Counted from the stretch's first letter, positions 41,922 through 52,936 are shown. The stretch is 64,000 nucleotides of DNA from JAEZJZ01 sp050949055 (GCA_050949055.1 JBMNFA010000001.1:310001-374000), one strand, 5' to 3'. The notes: a model not told the origin generated them from the sequence alone. Program-made: numbers and translations.

Positions 41922-42257
41922 TTATTGACCGAAATCGTCGTCCTCGTCATCGTCTTCGTCGTCTTCGTCCTCGAGATCATCCAGATCGCTCTCTTCTTCC
42001 ATCAGATCTTCCCAGGCACCGACAACCCTTTCCCACTCTTCGTCGTCTTCGATGTCCACCAGGATCTCTTCGCCTTCTTCGTCCTGCTCGAAGCGCATGA
42101 TCACATAGCCTTCGTCCTCGGACTCTTCATCCACCGGGTACAGGATGGCGTAGCGGTTGTCGTCTACTTCGATGACATCGACGATTTCAAACTCGTATTC
42201 ATTGCCGTCTTCATCGGTCAGAATGACGAATTCCTCTTCGTTTCCGGTCATACTCAC
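41922..42257 (-). CDS. DUF1292 family protein
   Basis: 111 residues, extremely acidic. N-terminal DUF1292 core with EFVILTDEDGNEYEFEIVDVIEVDDNRYAILYPV (about 8-41) and YVIMRFEQDEEGEE, followed by an Asp/Glu-only tail (about 90-108). Function unknown; the family is consistently placed between ruvX and mltG in Firmicutes, as here. A strong terminator follows. Confidence 0.9.
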   Translation of the reverse strand: MSMTGNEEEFVILTDEDGNEYEFEIVDVIEVDDNRYAILYPVDEESEDEGYVIMRFEQDEEGEEILVDIEDDEEWERVVGAWEDLMEEESDLDDLEDEDDEDDDEDDDFGQ

Positions 42258-42334
42258 ACCTCATTTCCATAATATAGCCTCATTCTATAGGAGCCCTTGG
42301 GAAATGTCAATCAACCCTACCGGCGAGGCTAGTC

Positions 42335-42787
42335 TTAATTTTCCCCGCTTTCAGGCCGGTTAAACCGGGCAGCGGCTTTTCTGCGACCCAAGTAGGTTTC
42401 CAGGATCATCTGCGCCGCCAGCATGTCCACCACTTGCTTGCGCTTTTGCCGTCGCACATCGCCACCGAGCAGTGTGCGCTCAGCGGCAGCGGTGGTTAGG
42501 CGCTCGTCCTGCCAGACGATTTCGGCTGGACAGACTGCCGTCAGCGCCTGGCCAAATTGCTGGGCCAATTCGGCTTGTGGCCCCAAGCTTCCATTCATGT
42601 TTAAAGGCAGCCCAATCACCACCTGCGCCGCCTGGTACTCCTGCACCAGCTGGCAGACGGCCTCCAGGTCGGCCTGCAGCGAGCGGCGCTGCACCACCTT
42701 CACGCCCTGCGCAGTCACTCCCAGCGCGTCGCTGACCGCCACCCCGATGCGCTTGTTGCCCACATCCAAGGCCAAAATCCGCTCCAT
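42335..42787 (-). CDS. ruvX: Putative Holliday junction resolvase RuvX (YqgF)
   Basis: 150 residues from ATG 42787 (GAAGGTGA site). RNase H-like fold: ILALDVGNKRIGVAVSDALG (catalytic Asp, about 4-23), VVIGLPLNMNGSLGPQA, DERLTTAAAERTL (Glu region) and KQVVDMLAAQMILETYL with the last Asp. Implicated in recombination and 16S rRNA processing in relatives. Its start overlaps the stop of the upstream aldo/keto reductase (TGATG), which implies coupling. Confidence 0.94.
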   Translation of the reverse strand: MERILALDVGNKRIGVAVSDALGVTAQGVKVVQRRSLQADLEAVCQLVQEYQAAQVVIGLPLNMNGSLGPQAELAQQFGQALTAVCPAEIVWQDERLTTAAAERTLLGGDVRRQKRKQVVDMLAAQMILETYLGRRKAAARFNRPESGEN

Positions 42788-43737
42788 CAAATCACCTTCA
42801 AACAAAATTCCGGACAGACACGGCCACAATAGCCACAACAGAGACAGCGACTGTGATCCACCTGCACTTTGCCTGCCACCAACGACAGGGCTCCGCTTTT
42901 GCAAGCGGACAGGCAGGTGCCGCAGCCAACGCAGTAGGATTCCACGTGCAAGCGTCGTGGCTGCGCGCCGAGCTGCGCTTTGACGCTGTCGGGGATAGCT
43001 TCCCCCATCAGCAACGAAACATTGGCCACCAGCTCGGCTTCGTTTTGCATACCCACCGCCACCGCAGACAATTCCGGCACGCTCCAGGCGTACTGCAGCG
43101 CCTCCTCCACGCTGCGGTAGAGATGGCCTCCACCCAGCGCCTTCATGCCATACAGGCCCTTGCCCATCTGGTGGGCGAAACGAATCGCCTGCAGCATGTC
43201 AGCAGCGCTTCCGTCTAAAATGCCAAACCCTGCCATATTGAACAGCGGGTGGATCACCTGCACCAACGGATGCAGGGCTGCCGACCGCACCGCGGCCACC
43301 GTGTGGGTGGAGATGCCCACCGCCCGCACCAGACCGCGCTCCTTGGCCCGCCAGAGGTATTCCAGCGCTCCGGCGTGCCCTTTCAGCGTCAGGCCCGACT
43401 CCTGTTCGTGTAGCAGGAAGATGTCGATATAGTCCCGCCCCAACTCGCGCAACGCCCGGGTGACGCTCTGCTCCATCTCCGCCGCTGTCACCGCATACGA
43501 TTTGGTGGCAACATGCACCTGTTGAGACCAGCCGCGCTCCAGCGCCCAGCGCAGATGCGGATAGTTGTCGTAGCTTTCGGCGGTGTCCACGAAGTTGACG
43601 CCCATGGAAAAGGCGGCCTCCAGCAGGTGGCCGCCTGTTTCTACTGGTAAATTACGCTGCAGCGGGCCGATGGTCAACGATCCAAAACAGAGTCTGGACA
43701 CCATCAGCCCGGTCTGCCCCAATTGCCTGTACTGCAT
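42787..43737 (-). CDS. Aldo/keto reductase with C-terminal ferredoxin motif
   Basis: 316 residues. AKR barrel: LGQTGLMVSRLCFGSLTIGPL, NFVDTAESYDNYPHL (catalytic Asp/Tyr), KSYAVTAAEM and the EYLWRAKERGLVRAVGIST strand. Beyond about residue 275 it has CVGCGTCLSAC, then CLCCGYCGRVCPEFCL, which can hold [4Fe-4S] clusters. Fe-S-linked AKRs of this group are common in anaerobes; substrate unknown. It is located 3 nt after ireB and overlaps ruvX. Confidence 0.9.
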   Translation of the reverse strand: MQYRQLGQTGLMVSRLCFGSLTIGPLQRNLPVETGGHLLEAAFSMGVNFVDTAESYDNYPHLRWALERGWSQQVHVATKSYAVTAAEMEQSVTRALRELGRDYIDIFLLHEQESGLTLKGHAGALEYLWRAKERGLVRAVGISTHTVAAVRSAALHPLVQVIHPLFNMAGFGILDGSAADMLQAIRFAHQMGKGLYGMKALGGGHLYRSVEEALQYAWSVPELSAVAVGMQNEAELVANVSLLMGEAIPDSVKAQLGAQPRRLHVESYCVGCGTCLSACKSGALSLVAGKVQVDHSRCLCCGYCGRVCPEFCLKVI

Positions 43738-43739
43738 AA

Positions 43740-43994
43740 CTATTGCAAGTAGTGCTGGATCAGATCTTCCAGGATCTCGTCCCGTTCAATCCGCCGAATC
43801 ATGTTGCGGGCGTTGTTATGACTGGTGATGTAAGCGGGATCTCCCGAGAGTAGGTACCCGGTGATATGAAAAATCGGGTTATAACCTTTCTCTTGGAGAG
43901 CGGCGGCCACCGCCTGCAAGACGACTCGCACCTCTTCCTGGCGCCCGGTGGACACCTTAGGCAGTATTCTGGTTGCTTCCCGATTATCCGGCAT
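43740..43994 (-). CDS. ireB: IreB family regulatory phosphoprotein
   Basis: 84 residues from ATG 43994 (GGGGGAGGGAG site). The core VLQAVAAALQEKGYNPIFHITGYLLSGDPAYITSHNNARNMIRRIERDEILEDLI matches the UPF0297/IreB family. IreB is the substrate of a PASTA Ser/Thr kinase in Enterococcus. The N-terminal region carries Thr residues that could be phosphorylated (REATRILPKVSTG). Between alaS and the aldo/keto reductase, the standard context. Confidence 0.93.
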   Translation of the reverse strand: MPDNREATRILPKVSTGRQEEVRVVLQAVAAALQEKGYNPIFHITGYLLSGDPAYITSHNNARNMIRRIERDEILEDLIQHYLQ

Positions 43995-44147
43995 GGCGCT
44001 CCCTCCCCCATTTACTTTCTTCACAGTTCAGGTACTGCACTATTCCACGCCACCTGTTGGCAATCCTGCCCTACTTAGGTTTCATTTCTGTTACAACTGG
44101 CGCCAGATCGGGGCTGGCCTGCCCTGGTACGCCGCTTCGCCAGCAGG

Positions 44148-46778
<2,631 letters not shown>

Positions 46779-46806
46779 GGTCTATTCCTCCTCAAACTTG
46801 CTCTTC

Positions 46807-46860
46807 TGGACATGGGGACGGTTCTACTGTCCGGCCCGCTGGTCCACTATTGGGGGCGCG
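46807..46860. repeat. Degenerate GGGAC-type palindrome between alaS and the nucleosidase gene
   Basis: TGGACATGGGGACGGTTCTA-CTGTCCGG matches the left arm of the palindrome at 36639-36698, while the right arm is reduced to GGTCCACT. The remaining gap (to 46978) contains further GGGACGGGC fragments, so this looks like a decayed element. Confidence 0.5.
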
Positions 46861-46978
46861 GGATGAGGCCACACCGTGACCCGGAAGATGGTTACCGCTA
46901 AGGGACTGGGGACGGGCACCGCTGTGGGATTGAGGGACGGGCAGTCTCTGTCCACTCTCCATTGCCCCAAAGCGACAA

Positions 46979-47746
46979 CTATCCCAAGCTGCCCGCCAAA
47001 CGGCGGGCCACCCGGGCCGAGTTGCGACTGGCTTGGCGCACGTTGGCATAGAAATCCTCGTTGGCGCTGGCGCTGCCGGTATCGGTGATCCCGCGCAGAG
47101 AGAGGAAAGGCACTCCCTTGCGGGCCGCTACCTGAGCCACCGCAAAGCTCTCCATGTCCACAGCCACCGGTCGGGCGGCATCCGGCAGCAATTGGCGCTG
47201 CTCGTCGCTGCAGAAGAAAGAGTTGCCGGTGAACTGAATGGAGGGGTATACGTCCGCCCCGCTGTCAATCAGCAGATCCCAGAGCTGTTGGTCCGGACGC
47301 AGGCGATCGGTCTGCAGCACATCCACGTAGCTGCGCTTTGCGGTCCAGGTGCTGGTGATCGGCCCGCCCAGGTCCAGATCCCATTGCTGATGCAGTTCGC
47401 CCACCAGCACATCGCCGATGCGCAGCTTCCGCTCCGGGTCGGAGATCAGCGCCGTGGTGCCTAGATTGAGCAGGCAGCAAGGCCGAAAGCGGGTGATCAG
47501 GTCGCAGGCTCCGGCGGCAGCGTTGGTGGTACCGATACCCGACTGGAAGATGACGTAGTGGACGCTGTCCAGCACGCCCTGTACTACCTGCGAACAGTCG
47601 ATGGTTTCCACCGCGGCCTGGGATAGCAATTCCTCCCGCACCGCGTTGAACTCGTGCTCCATGGCTACCACGATGCCCACCGTTAAGGGGCTACTTGGTC
47701 TGGTCTCAGTGGCGAACGTCGGATTTGTCCTTAGTTCTTCGTTCAA
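46979..47746 (-). CDS. Nucleoside phosphorylase-superfamily hydrolase (MTA/SAH nucleosidase-like)
   Basis: 255 residues. PNP/UDP-like fold: VGIVVAMEHEFNAVREELLS, SGIGTTNAAAGACDLITRFRPCCLLNLGTTALI, RIGDVLVGE, AVDMESFAVAQVAARKGVPFLSLRGITDT (the MTAN-type substrate motif) and NSARVARRL. The DMES and SLRGITD elements favour hydrolysis of methylthioadenosine/SAH or a related nucleoside. A variable N-terminal 20 residues precede the fold. It is the first gene after the T-box at 47857-48095 and precedes alaS. Confidence 0.82.
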   Translation of the reverse strand: MNEELRTNPTFATETRPSSPLTVGIVVAMEHEFNAVREELLSQAAVETIDCSQVVQGVLDSVHYVIFQSGIGTTNAAAGACDLITRFRPCCLLNLGTTALISDPERKLRIGDVLVGELHQQWDLDLGGPITSTWTAKRSYVDVLQTDRLRPDQQLWDLLIDSGADVYPSIQFTGNSFFCSDEQRQLLPDAARPVAVDMESFAVAQVAARKGVPFLSLRGITDTGSASANEDFYANVRQASRNSARVARRLAGSLG

Positions 47747-47856
47747 AGACGCTCAACTCCTTGTTGCAGCAGTGGTCTCAGTACGTCAGGCCTGGGCGAT
47801 GATGCTGACTGCGGAGACTACCGCCAGGTGCAGAACTTGGATTTCCCGGGAAAAGT

Positions 47857-48095
47857 AAAAACCCCCATCCCTATTCAGGGACGAGGGTTGCTCGCGGTAC
47901 CACCCTGCTTATTGTTGCCAGAAGAACGGGCAGCAATCGCTCGTTGACGGGTAACGGCCGTCGCCGGGCGGCTCCTCACCGCCTGCTCCAGGCTGGCTGA
48001 CCCCAGGCCACAGAAAAACCCTCGCAGCAAATGGGTTCCCTCTCTGACAATGGCGTACAGGATCTCGACCCTTCATCACGGCTTTGATTCGGATT
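47857..48095 (-). promoter_or_regulatory. T-box leader upstream of the nucleosidase-alaS genes
   Basis: Minus strand: conserved GCAGGGTGGTACCGCG (complement of 47893-47908) followed by terminator AACCCTCGTCCCT / GGGATGGGGGTTTTTAC (47857-47889). Upstream stem I contains AGAGAGGGAACCC and CTGTGGCCTGGGG; a GCC (Ala) triplet lies where a specifier is expected, but I could not fold it to confirm. alaS downstream makes tRNA-Ala the likely ligand. Confidence 0.85.
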
Positions 48096-48102
48096 ATGGG
48101 AA

Positions 48103-48131
48103 ATTATATTACAGCCGAGGGGCACTGTCAA
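48103..48131 (-). promoter_or_regulatory. Strong sigma-A promoter of the T-box transcript
   Basis: Minus strand TTGACA (complement of 48126-48131), 17-nt spacer, TATAAT (complement of 48103-48108): both hexamers match the consensus exactly. Transcription should start about 48096. Confidence 0.9.
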
Positions 48132-48184
48132 ACGGATTGCCCGCAACGGCTGACATGTGCCACCCATTCCGGTTGGCTCGCAAG

Positions 48185-49228
48185 CTATAGCAGCCGATCA
48201 GCGCAGAACTCGATCAAGACTTTAATCACTGCAGCCACCGGCACGGCGAAGATCAAACCCAGCAAGCCGCCAAACTGTGCCCCTAGCAACAGGGCGAAGA
48301 TAATGATCAGCGGATGCAGTCCCAATTGTTTGCCTAAAATCTGCGGAGTGATGAAGTTGCTCTCGATCTGCTGCGAGATCACCAGCACGACCAGCACTTT
48401 CAGCATCAACCCCGGCGAGCGCAACAGCGCCAAGGCAACCGCCGGCGCACCGCCGATGATCGGGCCGAAGTAAGGGATGATGTTGGTCAGGCCGACTATC
48501 GTGCCCAACATCAAAGAAAAGTCCATGCCGACGATCTCTAGACCAATCACGGTCAGAAACCCCACCACAAAGCCAACCGTCAGCTGCCCCCTGATCCAGG
48601 CACCGAGGGTGTCGTCAATGTTGCCAAATAGAGCTACTACCCGCGCGCGCCGACTGGTGGGCACCAATCGGACCAAGCCTCGCTTGATATCATCCAGGTC
48701 CTTCAACATGTAAAAGGATAGGATGGGAATGAGAATGAGGGTCACGCTCTTGCTGAGGAGGCCGAAGATGAACTGCGGAATTCCGTTTAGCAGGCTGAGC
48801 AGGTAGTTCTGCAGGCTGAGCAGGTTGTTGTTGATGGCTTCGGTGACAGCAGGCGGCAGGTTGATGCGGCTGTACTGCTCCTGCAGATCCCACACGGCGG
48901 TCTGTACCTTCGTCACCAGGTCAGGGACCTGCTTGACCAGGCTATTTACCTCTTCAACAATGGTCGGAACGACAAAGGCACCGAACATGAACACCATAAA
49001 GGCCACAAACGCATACATCACCAGGATGGCCACGATACGGGGAACGCGCTTGCGCTGTAACGCCGCCACGAAGGGCTCCAGCAAGTATGCCAGCAAGATG
49101 GCAAATAGGAATGGGCTGATCGCTGGTAGCAGGTATTCGCGGATGGAATAGACAAAGAGCAGAGCAAAGGCAGTCGCAGCCCAAACCAGCACCACTCTAG
49201 GACTAGGTAGCCGCCAGCTAAACATCAT
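48185..49228 (-). CDS. AI-2E family (PF01594) permease
   Basis: 347 residues with about eight membrane helices: pairs near 10-45, 60-85, 150-175 and 215-330. Family motifs include PFLFAILLAYLLEPFV, GLTNIIPYFGPIIGGAPAVALAL and HPLIIIFALLLGAQFGGLLGLIFAVPVAAVIKV. A soluble region (about 95-145) precedes helix 4. These proteins export diverse small molecules or exchange ions; the TqsA name does not prove AI-2 transport. Two ATGs in phase follow GGGGGG; the first is given. Stands alone. Confidence 0.9.
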   Translation of the reverse strand: MMFSWRLPSPRVVLVWAATAFALLFVYSIREYLLPAISPFLFAILLAYLLEPFVAALQRKRVPRIVAILVMYAFVAFMVFMFGAFVVPTIVEEVNSLVKQVPDLVTKVQTAVWDLQEQYSRINLPPAVTEAINNNLLSLQNYLLSLLNGIPQFIFGLLSKSVTLILIPILSFYMLKDLDDIKRGLVRLVPTSRRARVVALFGNIDDTLGAWIRGQLTVGFVVGFLTVIGLEIVGMDFSLMLGTIVGLTNIIPYFGPIIGGAPAVALALLRSPGLMLKVLVVLVISQQIESNFITPQILGKQLGLHPLIIIFALLLGAQFGGLLGLIFAVPVAAVIKVLIEFCADRLL

Positions 49229-49609
49229 CCATCCCCCCTTTCTAGCTTACGTCCTGGCAACATCTGCTTATGTTCAGAGATGTGATGTTGCGGGCAATAG
49301 GAGTATTCGTCGGAAAGCAGCCATCAGCTTCTATCAACCATAATTGCCACGCTTTGGGTCAGCGCAAAATCAGCCACAATAGCAGTAAACCGATGACTAT
49401 TTTCAGCCAAATGGGTCGGGACATGAACCATGTCCAGATATCGCGCAGGATTCACACAGATCATCCCTCCCAAAGCGTTCACTTGCTTTTCATTATAACC
49501 GAAATACTTGGCAATAAGAACAGATTATGCATCTGTTTGGCTGAATTCGACTTGCCCTAAACGGCAATCAGCCAACCTGTGGGTTCAGGTTGGCTGACTA
49601 GTGGCTGGT
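49229..49609. other. Intergenic region with a hairpin and a possible tiny membrane ORF
   Basis: 381 nt. A perfect hairpin TCAGCCAACCT / AGGTTGGCTGA lies at 49568-49597, just 13 nt after the YtxH-like stop codon, a probable terminator. A minus-strand frame at 49359-49424 reads MSRPIWLKIVIGLLLLWLIL, a plausible 21-residue membrane peptide, but with weak start signals. A GATGTTGCGGGCAATA stretch (about 49284) resembles repeats at 51908-51965. Confidence 0.4.
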
Positions 49610-49795
49610 TTATCGCCAATTATCCATGAATCTGAGGGCCCCGTCTTTTACCCGGTCGACCACTTCTCCGCCTCGATCCAGCAGATCGCCGGCGCTTTCA
49701 CGCAACCGCCGTTGGTCGCGACTGCTCATGTTCATGCCGTAGTAGGCCCCGATGATCCCGCCGATCACCAGGCCGGTGAGCAAACCACGCCTCAT
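49610..49795 (-). CDS. YtxH-like small membrane-anchored protein
   Basis: 61 residues with GGAGGTTGG upstream. Glycine-rich hydrophobic N-terminus (LLTGLVIGGIIGAYYGMNMS, about 5-24) followed by a charged helix (RDQRRLRESAGDLLDRGGEVVDRVKDGALRFM). This matches the YtxH general layout seen in stress-associated Firmicute proteins. Function unknown. Separate from the zinc-ribbon gene upstream by about 55 nt. Confidence 0.65.
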   Translation of the reverse strand: MRRGLLTGLVIGGIIGAYYGMNMSSRDQRRLRESAGDLLDRGGEVVDRVKDGALRFMDNWR

Positions 49796-49849
49796 GATCC
49801 CAACCTCCTTCTACCATGCCTTCGTTATGACGTTCAATTTGTCGCAATG

Positions 49850-50044
49850 CTACCCGATGACCTGCGGGGTCAACTCAGGCTCCGCTTCCACCGAAATCAA
49901 AGAGCCATCATCCGCCACCTGGAACAAGCGATAGCCATTCTTTTTCTTGCTATACTCCAGACAACAATCCCAACAATAGTACTGCTCGTGTCCAACCTTG
50001 CCCACCGCCCTGCTGCCGCAGTGAGGACACTTGAATGTCTGCAT
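49850..50044 (-). CDS. Small zinc-ribbon protein
   Basis: 64 residues from ATG 50044. CPHC (residues 6-9) and CWDC (about 24-27) give a four-cysteine zinc ribbon (FKCPHCGSRAVGKVGHEQYYCWDCCLEYSKKK), followed by a short beta-rich tail (YRLFQVADDGSLISVEAEPE). Similar stand-alone zinc ribbons occur widely in Clostridia without known function. It follows the PRC-barrel gene with a 36-nt gap. Confidence 0.7.
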   Translation of the reverse strand: MQTFKCPHCGSRAVGKVGHEQYYCWDCCLEYSKKKNGYRLFQVADDGSLISVEAEPELTPQVIG

Positions 50045-50080
50045 TTTACCACCCCAATCCGCTGTCTGGTGTCGGTTCAA

Positions 50081-50578
50081 TCAGCCCGCCGGGTCAACAC
50101 CCGGTTCTGGTACGATGATGTGCTCGTCTCCATATATTATCTGCTCGCAGGCCGGCGCAGTGGAGTAACCGCCCAGCAAGTCCTGGATCAAGCCATCGGA
50201 GAGAATGAGCTCCGTGATGCGCCCGCTATCTTGGTCTATGCCCAGGTCGGCGAGAGTGCCCAGCATGCGCCCACCAGTGGTCAACACCGGTCGGCCGGCC
50301 ACCTGTTCTTCGCTGACGGCCTGAGGCACCTCGGCCATGATATCGGTCAAAGCGGTTGGACGCTCGCCCGGCAACAGAATCACCGCGTCGGGACCGATGG
50401 CGCTCACCTGACTGATCCGGATCGCCTTGCCCTCGGTCAACAGCCCGTCCTTCTGCAGTACCAGTGCGGCCAACCGGCCGCTGCCCTGGTCAAACAGCAG
50501 AGAGCGCACCACAGCCACCTGTCGGCCAGAACTAGGATCGACCACCGGCAGCCCGATCAACTGCCTTCCTCTCTGCAC
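50081..50578 (-). CDS. PRC-barrel domain protein
   Basis: 165 residues made of two PRC-barrel repeats: GRQLIGLPVVDPSSGRQVAVVRSLLFDQGSGRLAALVLQ (about 4-42) and ARPVLTTGGRMLGTLADLGIDQDSGRITELIL (about 93-125). Such proteins are sporulation- or photosynthesis-associated; Firmicute YlmC/YmxH relatives are sporulation-linked. No membrane segment. Likely cotranscribed with the zinc-ribbon and YtxH-like genes downstream. Confidence 0.85.
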   Translation of the reverse strand: MQRGRQLIGLPVVDPSSGRQVAVVRSLLFDQGSGRLAALVLQKDGLLTEGKAIRISQVSAIGPDAVILLPGERPTALTDIMAEVPQAVSEEQVAGRPVLTTGGRMLGTLADLGIDQDSGRITELILSDGLIQDLLGGYSTAPACEQIIYGDEHIIVPEPGVDPAG

Positions 50579-50706
50579 GCTGCTGCCTCCTTCGGTGTAC
50601 CGAATGAGAAAAAGAGGGTGTTCAAAGATGATATTTGGAAAGCTTATTGATTAGTCTTGCCGATGGGGATGGTAAACATACCAATGCAGAAGACAGAGGG
50701 ACGAGG

Positions 50707-50756
50707 AGGGACGTACAAGTCGTCTCCCTCGCGAGGGAGACGACTTGTACGTCCCT
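50707..50756. repeat. Perfect 50-bp palindrome (GGGAC type)
   Basis: Arms of 25 bp beginning AGGGACGTACAAGTCG and ending CGACTTGTACGTCCCT, exactly self-complementary with no loop (center CTCGCGAG). Ten bases after its end lies the mnmA stop codon. A further GAGGGACG on the left repeats the arm end. It is the cleanest member of the palindrome family here. Confidence 0.85.
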
Positions 50757-50765
50757 CTGTCTCCT

Positions 50766-51848
50766 TTAGGGTTGGCGCTGAATGATGCCGCCTCCCACTA
50801 CCCGCCGGTCGGCGTAGAGCACCACCGCCTGCCCGGGGGTAATCGCCCGCACCGGCTGCAAAAATCTCACCCGCAGCTGGCGCGGGGGCAGCAGCTGCGC
50901 CAGGCAAGGCACCGCTGCCGCATGATAGCGGATCTTAGCGGTCAGTTCGACGGTGTCTTCAGACCAGGGCCAGTAGAGCAGGTTGCAGTCGTCCGCAATC
51001 AGTTGGTCAGACCAGACCTGGTCCGCGGTGCCAACCACCACCTGGTTCGTCTCCGGCTGTACCGCCAGCACATACAGCGGCTCCGGCCAGGTGACACCCA
51101 ATCCTCGCCGCTGACCCACGGTGTAGTTCTGTACCCCGTTGTGTTCGCCCACCACTCGCCCATCGGTGAGCACGATTTTGCCTGGGCGTGCCTGCATGCC
51201 CGCCTCCTGCTCCAAGAAGCGCTTGTAGTCGTCGTCGGGAATAAAACAGATTTCCTGGCTCTCTTCCTTCTCTGCGGTGGGCAGGCCGTACTGGCGGGCG
51301 ATGGCCCGCACCTCGCTCTTGGTCAGATCGCCCAGCGGAAACAAAATGCGCCACAATTGTTCGTTGGTAATGTTGTAGAGGGCATAACTTTGGTCCTTCT
51401 GTTCATCCTTGGCCTTTTCCAGGTAATAGCGATCACCCTCCACCACCCGGCGGACGTAGTGACCGGTAGCCATATAATCCAGCCCCAGGGCCAGCGCTTT
51501 CTGCAAAAACAGATCAAACTTCATGTAACGATTGCAGGCGATGCAGGGATTGGGCGTATTGCCTGCCCGATAGGACTCGATGAAGTAAGCGACCACCTTG
51601 TCTGCAAACGCCTCCCGAAAGTTAAGCACATAAAATGGCATGTCCAGACTGGCGGCCACCCGGCGGGCGTCCTCCACCGAAGACAGAGAGCAGCAGCTGC
51701 CGGGGTGGTCATAGTATTCTTCGCCTGCGGGTGACCATAGGCGCATGGTGGCACCAACCACCTCGTACCCTTGCTCCCGCAGCAAGACAGCAGCCACCGA
51801 GCTGTCCACGCCGCCGCTCATGGCTACCAATACTTTGCCTTTGCTCAT
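50766..51848 (-). CDS. mnmA: tRNA-specific 2-thiouridylase MnmA
   Basis: 360 residues from ATG 51848 (GGGAGGTGG site). PP-loop SGGVDSSVAAVLL (about 11-23), catalytic Cys in NPCIACNRYMKF (about 100-111) and the second in SQEICFIPDDDYKRFLE, then HNGVQNYTVGQRRGLGV and the C-terminal beta-barrel. Thiolates U34 of tRNA Lys, Glu and Gln with sulfur relayed from a cysteine desulfurase; the usual iscS/iscU partners are not next to it. A 50-bp palindrome follows the gene. Confidence 0.96.
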   Translation of the reverse strand: MSKGKVLVAMSGGVDSSVAAVLLREQGYEVVGATMRLWSPAGEEYYDHPGSCCSLSSVEDARRVAASLDMPFYVLNFREAFADKVVAYFIESYRAGNTPNPCIACNRYMKFDLFLQKALALGLDYMATGHYVRRVVEGDRYYLEKAKDEQKDQSYALYNITNEQLWRILFPLGDLTKSEVRAIARQYGLPTAEKEESQEICFIPDDDYKRFLEQEAGMQARPGKIVLTDGRVVGEHNGVQNYTVGQRRGLGVTWPEPLYVLAVQPETNQVVVGTADQVWSDQLIADDCNLLYWPWSEDTVELTAKIRYHAAAVPCLAQLLPPRQLRVRFLQPVRAITPGQAVVLYADRRVVGGGIIQRQP

Positions 51849-51866
51849 GAAACCACCTCCCAGCAA

Positions 51867-51970
51867 CGCCTGTGTTCGGAGCTATATAGCGATTGTGCTT
51901 ATACCCGTTAGCAACACCGTCAGGTGTTGCGGGCAATAAAGCGATTGTTGCGTTAGCAACTATCAGTTTG
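51867..51970. repeat. GTTGC/GCAAC hairpin repeats between yigZ and mnmA
   Basis: CGTTAGCAACACC-GTCAG-GTGTTGC and GATTGTTGCGTTAGCAAC hairpins, with the same motif (GATTGTTGCGTCAGCAAC) in the tandem repeats at 62231-62353. The second hairpin runs into the end of the yigZ gene and forms its last codons and stop. Confidence 0.6.
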
Positions 51971-52585
51971 TACCTTAAGATGACCTTGCCCCCGGGTGAT
52001 ATCCCTTATGCGCGTCTCTAGCGCCGGCAAATCCCGCGGTCGCACGGCGGCGCGCACACTTACCTGCAGTTGGTAATCGATAGCGATGATGTCGCTGCGG
52101 CACGACTCCAGCTCGCGCAGCACGTCGCCCAGCACCGCATAGTCCAGATTGCTGACCACCACCGTCACCTTGATCGTCTCTGTGCGCACGCCCGCCTCCT
52201 GCAGCCCGGCTAGAGCACAATCCCGGTAGGCGCGGATCAGGCCTCCGATGCCCAGCTTCACCCCGCCGAAGTAGCGGGTGCCCACCACGATCACGTTGGT
52301 CAGACCGTTGCCTTCGATAGCCTGCAGCATGGGTGGACCGGCGGTGTTGGCCGGTTCTCCGTCATCGCTGTAACGGACGAGGGCCTGGTCACCGTGGCCC
52401 AGCTTGTAGGCCCAGGCGTTGTGGGTAGCATCGGCGAACTGAGCGCAGATCTGGGCCAGGAACTCCTTGGCCTGCTCCTCGTCGGTGACCTCGCGCACCG
52501 AGGCGTAAAAGCGGCAAAGGCCCACCGGTATCTTCACCTGCACGCTCTTGGCCACTGTAGAATATGTCTCTGGCATCTCGCTCAC
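51953..52585 (-). CDS. yigZ: YigZ/IMPACT family protein
   Basis: 210 residues. UPF0029 N-terminal domain with FYASVREVTDEEQAKEFLAQI, THNAWAYKL, YSDDGEPANTAGPPMLQAIEGNGLTNVIVVGTRYFGGVKLGIGGLIRAY (about 75-120), then a small ferredoxin-like C-terminal domain (about 135-205). Function unclear; eukaryotic IMPACT affects translation control. The end of the gene overlaps a GTTGC hairpin repeat, which may have replaced its original terminus. Confidence 0.9.
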   Translation of the reverse strand: MSEMPETYSTVAKSVQVKIPVGLCRFYASVREVTDEEQAKEFLAQICAQFADATHNAWAYKLGHGDQALVRYSDDGEPANTAGPPMLQAIEGNGLTNVIVVGTRYFGGVKLGIGGLIRAYRDCALAGLQEAGVRTETIKVTVVVSNLDYAVLGDVLRELESCRSDIIAIDYQLQVSVRAAVRPRDLPALETRIRDITRGQGHLKVQTDSC

Positions 52586-52688
52586 GTCAGTTCCACCTCC
52601 TGCGAAACAAAGAAGAGGGTTTAGGCTGATTTCCTCGATAATCCCTGCATCCCATGCGGGGAGTGATTAGTCCACCAACATGCCATGG

Positions 52689-52936
52689 TAGGGCTGGGTT
52701 GGCGCGCACTAGGCGCACTGGCTGCCCCAATCAAGGAGCGAGCGAGGACGGGACCAAAGGCAGCAGCTGTCCGAGCCGCTGTCCTTTGCGTGCATGAGAC
52801 TGATACACGAATAACCTCTCATCGAGGGCAAGAGTAGCGATGACGACCTGCAAGCGGCGAGTTCTGCTGCCGCCCGGCCGAGTCGAGCTCAAACAGTATT
52901 TTGGTTGGCAGACAGCGCCTAAGCGCGCCAGCCCTA
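52689..52936 (-). repeat. Dispersed 248-bp element, copy A
   Basis: Its reverse complement aligns over nearly full length with 60788-61032: shared blocks include GCTGTCTGCCAACCA, CGGCCGGGCGGCAGCAGAAC, TCGCCG, ACAGCTGCTGCCTTTGG and CGCTCGCTCCTTGA. Ends are inverted: TAGGGCTGG / CCAGCCCTA. It lies between rarA and yigZ. No open frame is preserved between the copies, so it is a mobile repeat or a structured RNA. Confidence 0.75.
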
